From JAFGBH01 sp964430915 (GTDB lineage Bacteria > Desulfobacterota > Syntrophia > Syntrophales > UBA2210), in the NCBI GenBank assembly GCA_964430915.1, contig CAYSHT010000070.1, positions 1 through 11,283 of the forward strand: DNA of 11,283 nucleotides. The letters run 5' to 3'. Below the pieces are notes generated by a model that had not been told where the DNA came from, made no database searches, and saw only the letters and a program-made list of their open reading frames with translations. This document shows positions 1-4,955 of the stretch, in pieces. Positions within the stretch are counted from its first letter, which is position 1; each line of letters opens with the position of its first letter. The position numbers and the translations under genes were made by a program.

Positions 1-216
1 AACATCTGTCACACCGCCGTCTGATATTGTTCTGGCATCAAAAACATCATCCGATGCGGAGACGATACTTTTCACACCCCCCTCTTCGGAAAAGTTCATA
101 CCCGTCTGTTCCTGAATATCTTCAAGCACGTCCAGGAGCATACCCTGAAACCGCTTCTGCCAGATATTGGAACCACACTTGTGCTGCGCTACAGCACAGA
201 CAGCAACTCTCTTCAT
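1..216 (-). CDS. SCP2-type (lipid-transfer protein-like) thiolase, N-terminal part, cut by window edge
   Basis: The 72 visible residues begin MKRVAVCAVAQHKCGSN and include a S-A-S-D-D-V-F-D-A-R-T-I-S-D segment near residues 53-66. This resembles the N-termini of thiolases of the SCP2/lipid-transfer type, the group often encoded next to DUF35 OB-fold proteins. Such enzymes cleave or form beta-ketoacyl-CoA thioester bonds in the cytoplasm. The catalytic Cys and His motifs would lie beyond the left edge, so activity cannot be judged. The ATG at 214-216 is chosen because GGAGG lies about 12 bases upstream and no in-frame alternative exists there. It starts 39 bases after the stop of the PHP gene on the same strand, so the two are probably co-transcribed. 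A DUF35 partner gene just outside the window would be expected. The family call rests on a short N-terminus only. Confidence 0.72.
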   Translation of the reverse strand, partial: MKRVAVCAVAQHKCGSNIWQKRFQGMLLDVLEDIQEQTGMNFSEEGGVKSIVSASDDVFDARTISDGGVTDV

Positions 217-255
217 CTCAATACCTATCCTCCTTTTTTCTTTTTTATTCCGATA

Positions 256-843
256 TTAAGCCAGAACCATTGCCGCTGCCCGTGAATGGCCCCTGGCATA
301 ACCGTTCATAAAATCGCCTGATTTAACCGCTCTCAGTATGGAGTCCTTGTCCCTTGCGGAGTTCAGCTCTATCCATGCCCTTCCGCAACCCAGCCGTGTA
401 TGGGAATCATCGGAAGCCACCTTCGGGTAGGCTATCTCTTCAATATCGTAATCTGGTGTGTAAAATCCGTGGTGTGTGACCTCAACGGCATCAATATGAA
501 TCTGCTTGGCAACATCATTGATGCAGTTGATGGTCTGTTTGAGTGTAAAACCGTAATCGCCGGGATGATTGAAGGTGTGGAGGACTTCACTTTCCCCCTC
601 GATCCTGTTTACATGGACGTATCCGAGTTTCGTTCTCACCGTAAGCTCGATCCCGAAAAAGACAATAAGATCGGTCCTGATTTCTTCAATGGCCTGTCGG
701 TAACTCGGCTTTAATAGATGATCGTGATCGGTAATGGCAATAAAATCAAACCCCTGCCTCTTATAAAGGTCAGCCGCCTGCTGAGGTGTCAGTCTGCCAT
801 CGGAGCATGTCGTGTGAATATGGAGCTGACCTTTTAAATACAT
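256..843 (-). CDS. PHP-domain metal-dependent phosphoesterase
   Basis: This 195-residue protein is essentially a single PHP domain. Visible metal-ligand motifs are L-H-I-H (His8, His10) followed by Asp15, T-D-H-D-H (Asp39, His40), Glu66 in G-I-E-L, F-N-H-P (His93) and S-D-D-S-H (Asp146, His148). This is the usual PHP constellation that binds two or three metal ions and hydrolyses phosphoester bonds. No signal peptide or membrane segment is visible, so it should be cytoplasmic. Known relatives include nucleoside-bisphosphate phosphatases and histidinol-phosphatase-like enzymes; the substrate cannot be read from sequence. At 195 residues it is shorter than many stand-alone PHP enzymes, but it keeps all expected motifs. 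A GGTGG Shine-Dalgarno-like stretch precedes the ATG. It lies downstream of the TetR gene, has a palindromic operator candidate at 926-941, and is followed closely by the thiolase gene. Confidence 0.85.
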   Translation of the reverse strand: MYLKGQLHIHTTCSDGRLTPQQAADLYKRQGFDFIAITDHDHLLKPSYRQAIEEIRTDLIVFFGIELTVRTKLGYVHVNRIEGESEVLHTFNHPGDYGFTLKQTINCINDVAKQIHIDAVEVTHHGFYTPDYDIEEIAYPKVASDDSHTRLGCGRAWIELNSARDKDSILRAVKSGDFMNGYARGHSRAAAMVLA

Positions 844-925
844 TTATCACCACCGAAGCGATATATCGACGTTTCCCCCTCTTAATATGGAAATCCTCAC
901 CCTCGGGGGACCCACCCTCTATATT

Positions 926-941
926 GATTGACTTGTCAATC
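926..941. promoter_or_regulatory. Palindromic operator candidate upstream of the PHP/thiolase operon
   Basis: GATTGACTTGTCAATC is a perfect 7-bp inverted repeat (GATTGAC / GTCAATC) around a 2-bp centre. It lies 83 bases upstream of the PHP start and 56 bases after the TetR stop. A second copy differing at two bases lies at 1609-1624, just upstream of the TetR gene. The size, symmetry and pairing with a TetR gene are typical of a TetR-family operator. It resembles in style the fatty-acid-degradation FadR boxes of Bacillus, but the exact sequence differs. Confidence 0.68.
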
Positions 942-996
942 TTTTTTATCTCAAAAAACAATATCAATACTACTCTTTTACACAGCGTGCGGGCGT

Positions 997-1587
997 TTAT
1001 TGCGCCTTCGCTCCACTGAGAAAAACCTGTATGACCCCGTTTACGGTCCGGTCCTTTCTCTCCCTGTTGACCTCCTCTTTACCGAGAACCATGACGGAGA
1101 TAAAGGCCTCAATTGCTCCAAGAAATATATAGGTGAGATAGTGCGGACCGATGTCACGTCGCAAAAAACCGGTCTCTTGACCTTCTGCCATCACCTCTTC
1201 CGTAAGGCTGAAGAATGTCCGGAATTTGGCGAGACCTCTCGCTGTGTGATAGACAGAACTCCGCGACACCTCGGTGATAAAAATTGAAACGAGATCCTGT
1301 TTTTCCACATACATATCGAGAAAAAACTTGATGATATTTTCAAGCTTTGTCTGAAATTTGCTATCGGACTGCCTTTCATCTTTCAGCATCTGGTAGAGCC
1401 TGTTCCACCAGCCCTCCACGATGACATCGAAAAGTACCTCTTTGCTCTCAAAATAATGATAGACAAGGCCGTAGGATACCCCTGCCCTTCGTGCGATATC
1501 CGCCATGCGCGTATTCGCGTATCCCCTGTCCCGAAAAACCTCGAGAGCCGCGTCGACGATTATTTCCTGCTTATGATTTTTCGTCAT
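997..1587 (-). CDS. TetR-family transcriptional regulator (FadR-like)
   Basis: This 196-residue protein has the TetR architecture. Its N-terminal DNA-binding domain covers about residues 5-55, with the pattern A-A-L-E-V-F-x-x-x-G-Y-x-x-T-x-M-x-D-I-A-R-R-A-G-V and then Y-H-Y-F-x-S-K-E-V-L-F. A helical ligand-binding domain follows, about residues 60-190. Family members repress transcription until a small ligand binds. The DNA-binding half is closest in style to acyl-CoA-responsive FadR-like repressors, and the nearby thiolase supports an acyl-CoA ligand, but that is inference. The start is the ATG at 1585-1587, with AGGG about nine bases upstream. A palindrome at 1609-1624 sits 21 bases before the start, which predicts autoregulation. 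The same box precedes the PHP gene downstream. No odd truncation is seen. Confidence 0.88.
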   Translation of the reverse strand: MTKNHKQEIIVDAALEVFRDRGYANTRMADIARRAGVSYGLVYHYFESKEVLFDVIVEGWWNRLYQMLKDERQSDSKFQTKLENIIKFFLDMYVEKQDLVSIFITEVSRSSVYHTARGLAKFRTFFSLTEEVMAEGQETGFLRRDIGPHYLTYIFLGAIEAFISVMVLGKEEVNRERKDRTVNGVIQVFLSGAKAQ

Positions 1588-1608
1588 GTCGAATCCCTAA
1601 CCCAGACT

Positions 1609-1624
1609 GATTGATATGTCAATC
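1609..1624. promoter_or_regulatory. Palindromic operator candidate upstream of the TetR gene
   Basis: GATTGATATGTCAATC shows a 6-bp inverted repeat (GATTGA / TCAATC) and matches the box at 926-941 at 14 of 16 positions. It lies 21 bases before the TetR ATG, where a bound repressor would block initiation. The repeat of the same box at two points of one gene cluster is the main support for calling it an operator. Confidence 0.66.
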
Positions 1625-1675
1625 TATTTTTTATCAATTTTTATTAATACAGCAATTACAATGAGTTAATTAATT

Positions 1676-1710
1676 GTATGATGGTTTTTTCTATGAAAAA
1701 ACCATCATAC
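1676..1710. repeat. Perfect 16-bp inverted repeat with 3-base loop
   Basis: GTATGATGGTTTTTTC, loop TAT, and GAAAAAACCATCATAC form a perfect 16-bp stem. It lies between the 3' end of the UbiA-like gene (stop at 1830, beyond the 110-bp repeat) and the divergently placed 5' side of the TetR gene. The stem is AT-rich and has no T-tract after it on either strand, so it is not a standard intrinsic terminator. It could be a weak terminator or transcript end structure for the UbiA-like gene, or a footprint of a mobile element. Confidence 0.8.
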
Positions 1711-1720
1711 CGGTTAGAAG

Positions 1721-1830
1721 TTGAAGCTCCCAGCAATAAGTTGCGGGGAATCTCCGACTGTTAAGGAAAATGTTTATTTTTTATTCGCTCGCTAACCCCG
1801 CTGCAAGCAACGGGGAATACGCTCGCTGTT
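1721..1830 (-). repeat. 110-bp dispersed repeat, copy A, abutting the stop codon of the UbiA-like gene
   Basis: This segment matches 7653-7762 over 110 positions without a gap, with 14 mismatches. It holds two stem-loops. The first is at 1728-1749 (10-bp stem with one mismatch, AA loop). The second is at 1796-1815 (9 positions with one mismatch, AA loop). The direct repeats CGCTCGCT at 1786-1793 and 1820-1827 flank the second hairpin. The block ends at the stop codon of the minus-strand gene next to it, as in copy B, so it would form the 3' untranslated region of that transcript. It resembles a REP- or MITE-like non-autonomous element; I cannot assign it to a named family. Confidence 0.85.
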
Positions 1831-2747
1831 CAGTTCATTCCACTCAAATAGATGACCAGAACAGCCGAAACCAGCCAGAGTATACCCGTAATCCAGATCA
1901 CCCTGTCCTTCATGAGAATCGTTACCGTATCCTCGGAGGCGGATGTCAGAGAGAGGCAGTAGTAGCGGAATATGCCGTAGACAACGAAGGGAATCGTCCA
2001 TACCATATGGATGGACCCGATTCTTTCCTGCGTTTGAAGTGATACGCAGTAGAGGCTGTAGCTCATTATCGCGAGACTCGCCGTCACAGCCAGGATATGC
2101 TCCAGCCTCTCGGCTGTATAGAAGGCATTCGCATTTCTCACCCTCTCAGCGGCATCGGACGAATATGCCCTGATTTCACTCCGCCGCTTCGTCGTGCCGA
2201 TAAAAAGGGACAGCATGAAGGTGCATATGACGAGCCACGGACTGATCGGGACCTGAATCGCAAGGGCACCGGCAACAACACGGATTACAAAACCTGCTGA
2301 TATAAAGATTATATCGAGTATGGCAATCTCTTTTATCAGGAAGGTATAGAAGATATTCGATACCCCATAAAGGGCTGCGCAAAAGGTGATCACCGGGAAT
2401 CGGACCATAGTCTGCATGTCAAGATAATATGCCGCCGTGATCGAAAGAGCGAAAAGAATAATCGACCCGGCGATTGCGGAGGTAGTACTGAGGCGTCCCG
2501 AGGCGACGGCCCTTTTTTTCTTCTCGGGGTGAAGCCTGTCGGCATCACGGTCCCTCACGTCATTTATCAGATAGACGGCACTCGCCAGACCGCAGAATAT
2601 GAAAAATACAGCCCCGCACATGAGCCAGGCGTCTTTGAAAAACAGTTTTTCTCCAAAAGGCATGGCCGCAAAGACGAAGATATTCTTTATCCAGTGAGCG
2701 GGCCTCATGCCATCGATCATCGCCCTCAGGGCTGAACCATTATTCAT
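1830..2747 (-). CDS. UbiA-family polyprenyl transferase, decaprenyl-phosphate phosphoribosyltransferase-like
   Basis: The 305-residue protein is a multi-pass membrane enzyme of the UbiA superfamily. M-R-P-x-H-W-I-K-N (residues 14-22) and N-D-V-R-D-R-D-A-D-R-L-H-P-E-K (62-76, with Asp63, Asp66 and Asp70 as likely Mg-diphosphate ligands) match the subgroup that includes mycobacterial decaprenyl-phosphate phosphoribosyltransferase. K-E-I-A-I-L-D plus R-V-V-A-G-A (about 139-161) and T-K-R-R-S-E (186-191) fit the same group. That enzyme joins phosphoribosyl diphosphate to polyprenyl phosphate to make a lipid-linked pentose donor for cell-surface glycans. About eight or nine hydrophobic segments are visible. 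The ATG at 2747 is preferred because AAGGGAG lies about nine bases upstream and the family homology begins soon after; an earlier in-frame ATG at 2807 would add 20 unrelated residues. The substrate is inferred from motifs only; a quinone-type or other UbiA role is less likely but possible. Confidence 0.8.
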   Translation of the reverse strand: MNNGSALRAMIDGMRPAHWIKNIFVFAAMPFGEKLFFKDAWLMCGAVFFIFCGLASAVYLINDVRDRDADRLHPEKKKRAVASGRLSTTSAIAGSIILFALSITAAYYLDMQTMVRFPVITFCAALYGVSNIFYTFLIKEIAILDIIFISAGFVIRVVAGALAIQVPISPWLVICTFMLSLFIGTTKRRSEIRAYSSDAAERVRNANAFYTAERLEHILAVTASLAIMSYSLYCVSLQTQERIGSIHMVWTIPFVVYGIFRYYCLSLTSASEDTVTILMKDRVIWITGILWLVSAVLVIYLSGMN

Positions 2748-2867
2748 ATGCCGAAACTCCCTTCGAGTTGTGGTTAACCTCTCCCCGAATATTCCGGATA
2801 GGGCCAAAGCTCAATACTTTAAATACATACAATACCACCTTCCATCCCGCAACAGGTAAAATTGTGT

Positions 2868-2914
2868 AGCTCCCCGCCTACAAGGCGGGGCTTGCGGGTG
2901 CGCTCCCGGTCAAG
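2868..2914. repeat. Double hairpin related to the 110-bp repeat
   Basis: CCCCGCCT, loop ACA and AGGCGGGG (2872-2890) form a perfect 8-bp GC-rich stem. It is followed directly by a second hairpin (2891-2914): CTTGCGGG, loop TGCGCT, then CCCG, a GT bulge and CAAG. The start AGCTCCCCGC and central AAG match the first stem of the 110-bp repeats at 1725 and 7657. It lies in the 286-base space between two divergent genes (UbiA-like and the gene at 3034), so it is not placed as a terminator for either. A REP-like element is the best reading. Confidence 0.7.
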
Positions 2915-2974
2915 AAAAGAGAGTTCTTTCCCTTCCCTCCTCCAGCAAAAAAGAAGGACTGGGCGCCGATGCGA

Positions 2975-3005
2975 TTGCACCCATACCATTGTGATGATAT
3001 GGTAT
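2975..3005 (+). promoter_or_regulatory. Weak promoter candidate with a 7-bp dyad
   Basis: TTGCAC (2975-2980) and TATGGT (2998-3003) have a 17-base spacer but match the sigma-70 hexamers only moderately. ATACCAT (2983-2989) and ATGGTAT (2999-3005) form a perfect inverted repeat overlapping the spacer and -10 region, which could be a repressor site. It lies 29 bases before the start of the exported-protein gene. No other plausible promoter stands out in this gap. Confidence 0.3.
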
Positions 3006-3033
3006 TATTTCCCGCTATAGGAGGAGAGATGAC

Positions 3034-3846
3034 ATGAAAAAACCAGCTGCCGTTATGTGTGCGCTTCTTATCGTTCTTTCGACTCATTCGGTTTTTGCCG
3101 GGTACATACGCCTTAATACCGGGGTAATGGGTGTCGTGGAAGGGGAGAAACTGAAGGTGGCGATCACCATTGAAAACAGGGGAAATGAACCGGCGTACGA
3201 CCTCCAGAGTGAGATAGAAACCGGAGATAAACGTATGCCAATCAGAACGAAAAAAGAACTCGCCGTCAACGAGACGTACAGTGTTGAGTCCCTCCTCGAC
3301 CTGGATCCGCAAAAACCGGGAACCTATCCCCTTACCGCCACGGTCTATTACAGGGACAGCAACCGGCACCCCTTTTCTTCCGTAACCTGCACATCTTTTG
3401 TCTACGAGAGAGAACCCCTCCCCCGCATCTTCGGGCAGATAAAACCGGCAACGTTTTCGAGAAAGGCAGAGCTCACACTGACGCTGAAAAATCTGGACAA
3501 GAACGAATTGAAAACATCGACACGGCTTATCGTACCGCGAGAGGTGACAACGAGAGGTGAGACCAAGGAATGCCTCGTACCGCCGAGGTCGGAGGAGTCG
3601 TTACACTTTCATGTCAAAAATTTCAGCGCCCTCCCCGGAAGCAGATACCCCGTCTTTTGCGTGACTGAATTCGAGAAGGGGGGAATGCATCATACGGAGA
3701 TTTCGCGGGGCTCAATCTTCATCACCGAATGGGATTTTTTCGAAGAATACCGCGACTGTCTCGTTGCCCTCATCATAATCCTTCTACTTTTCTTCATCCT
3801 GCTTCAGTTTGTGAAGAGGGGTTCAGTTCAAAAACCTAGCGACTGA
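3034..3846 (+). CDS. Exported, C-terminally membrane-anchored protein with Ig-like beta-sandwich repeats, function unknown
   Basis: I do not recognise a specific family. The 270 residues begin with a clear Sec signal peptide (MKK, a hydrophobic core, and V-F-A before a likely cut near residue 22). They end with one hydrophobic segment (about 242-260) followed by a short basic tail K-R-G-S-V-Q-K. The mature part would therefore face the periplasm, held by its C-terminus. Two regions look like Ig-fold domains of the kind found in CARDB/NEW3-type proteins. One spans about residues 30-125, with V-E-G-E-K-L-K-V-A-I-T-I-E-N-R-G-N-E-P-A. The other spans about 130-225, with A-E-L-T-L-T-L-K-N-L-D. A strong GGAGGAG lies eight bases before the ATG. 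The gene converges on the GT9 gene with a 19-bp overlap of 3' ends. The neighbours suggest a role in the envelope, perhaps with the glycosyltransferases, but this is inference. Confidence 0.8.
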   Translation: MKKPAAVMCALLIVLSTHSVFAGYIRLNTGVMGVVEGEKLKVAITIENRGNEPAYDLQSEIETGDKRMPIRTKKELAVNETYSVESLLDLDPQKPGTYPLTATVYYRDSNRHPFSSVTCTSFVYEREPLPRIFGQIKPATFSRKAELTLTLKNLDKNELKTSTRLIVPREVTTRGETKECLVPPRSEESLHFHVKNFSALPGSRYPVFCVTEFEKGGMHHTEISRGSIFITEWDFFEEYRDCLVALIIILLLFFILLQFVKRGSVQKPSD

Positions 3847-4955
3847 ATGGCTGAGATTACCTTGTGGGATGTTATCTTCTCCATGCAATCGATATTCCTG
3901 CAGGCCTTAAACTTTCCGAGGACCTGACAGGGCGAGCAGGGCAGATTTTCCCGTACTATCAGATGATTATCCCCGGCATATCCCCACTTTTTTTCATCGG
4001 CGGAACCGAAGAGCGTTATACTGGGCACCCCGAGGAGGACCGCCAGAACAGCCGCCCCCGAATCGCATCCGAAAAAGAGATCTGATTTTTTGAGGATCCC
4101 GCAGAGTTCTAAAAAGGAGGTCTTCTCCACAAGCGACAGTACCTGCCCCTTTGAATCTGAAAACCGGGACATTATCCTCTCCGCAATACCTGACTCCGTT
4201 TTGCCCCCCACGATTACGACGGCCATATCGGGGTTTCTTGTCAGATGGCTGATGACGTCTGCATATCTGCCCGAAGACCAGCGGCGATATTTTGCCCCTC
4301 CCCGGGGAGAAACGATGGTCACGATCTTAAACTTCTCCCTCAGGACAGAAAAGTCATCCCTCAGGAGAGTTTTTTCGATGGCAGCGGTCGAGACGATGTC
4401 GGGAAAGGAAATTTCTCTATCGCTGATACCAAGAGGCTCCAGAAGTCTCATAAATTCCCCGGCCTCCTGTCCATCGAGAGAGTAATTGACCAGATGGGTA
4501 TAACAATGATTCCGCGAAGGGTTGGATTTGAAGCCTATTCGGATCTTCGCACCGGTTACATACCCAAACAGGGCGGAGAGATGGTGATACTGTTCAGAGT
4601 CAATGACAATATCGTATTTCCCCTTTAAAAGTGCCGTGATAGTTCGGAGCGTGTCGTCATCGTAACAGAATATGTCATCCACGAGATCAGAGAGGTAGGC
4701 AGCCTGCCCGTTCCTCTTTTCGCACATAATGTGTAAGGCTGCTGCGGGAAAGCGTCTTTTCACCATAGCAATTGCCGGCAGAAGATAGAGGAAATCTCCC
4801 ATACCGCCGGGGCGAATAAAGAGGATTTTCGACGGCTTGCGCGGTATACTGATTTCTTTCGATGTCAACTCGAAAAGAGAGTCAAGAAGGCCAACGAGAA
4901 GGCAGAGTGCCTTTCCTACCGTTTGATCAATTGTCTTGAGTACCCTCACCTTCAT
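3828..4955 (-). CDS. GT9-family glycosyltransferase (ADP-heptose:LPS heptosyltransferase-like)
   Basis: The 375-residue protein is a cytoplasmic GT-B enzyme of family GT9. The N-terminal Rossmann motif is K-I-L-F-I-R-P-G-G-M-G-D (residues 43-54), after a 40-residue extension that is longer than usual. The C-terminal half holds G-C-D-S-G-A-A-V-L-A (296-305) and L-F-G-S-A-D-E-K-K-W-G, the conserved nucleotide-sugar site, where many family members have N-D-S-G. A cysteine set C340-S-P-C343, C352 and C357 with C-M-E-K-I matches the CxPC...C...C-M tail common in heptosyltransferases. GT9 enzymes usually add heptose or related sugars to the lipopolysaccharide core at the inner membrane. Its start lies inside the end of the GT-C gene (29-bp overlap in another frame), with AAGGGG upstream of the ATG, so translational coupling is likely. 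The sugar transferred is not readable from sequence. Confidence 0.87.
   Translation of the reverse strand: MKVRVLKTIDQTVGKALCLLVGLLDSLFELTSKEISIPRKPSKILFIRPGGMGDFLYLLPAIAMVKRRFPAAALHIMCEKRNGQAAYLSDLVDDIFCYDDDTLRTITALLKGKYDIVIDSEQYHHLSALFGYVTGAKIRIGFKSNPSRNHCYTHLVNYSLDGQEAGEFMRLLEPLGISDREISFPDIVSTAAIEKTLLRDDFSVLREKFKIVTIVSPRGGAKYRRWSSGRYADVISHLTRNPDMAVVIVGGKTESGIAERIMSRFSDSKGQVLSLVEKTSFLELCGILKKSDLFFGCDSGAAVLAVLLGVPSITLFGSADEKKWGYAGDNHLIVRENLPCSPCQVLGKFKACRNIDCMEKITSHKVISAIQSLGF

Noticed and set aside
859..868. Ten-base palindrome CGATATATCG near the PHP start
   Set aside because: It is short, occurs once and has no partner elsewhere in the window, so it may be chance.
1609..1624. TTGACA on the minus strand of both operator boxes as a -35 element
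   Set aside because: No acceptable -10 box is found at 16-18 bases from either hexamer. A start there for the TetR gene would leave virtually no leader. The hexamer is explained by the palindrome.
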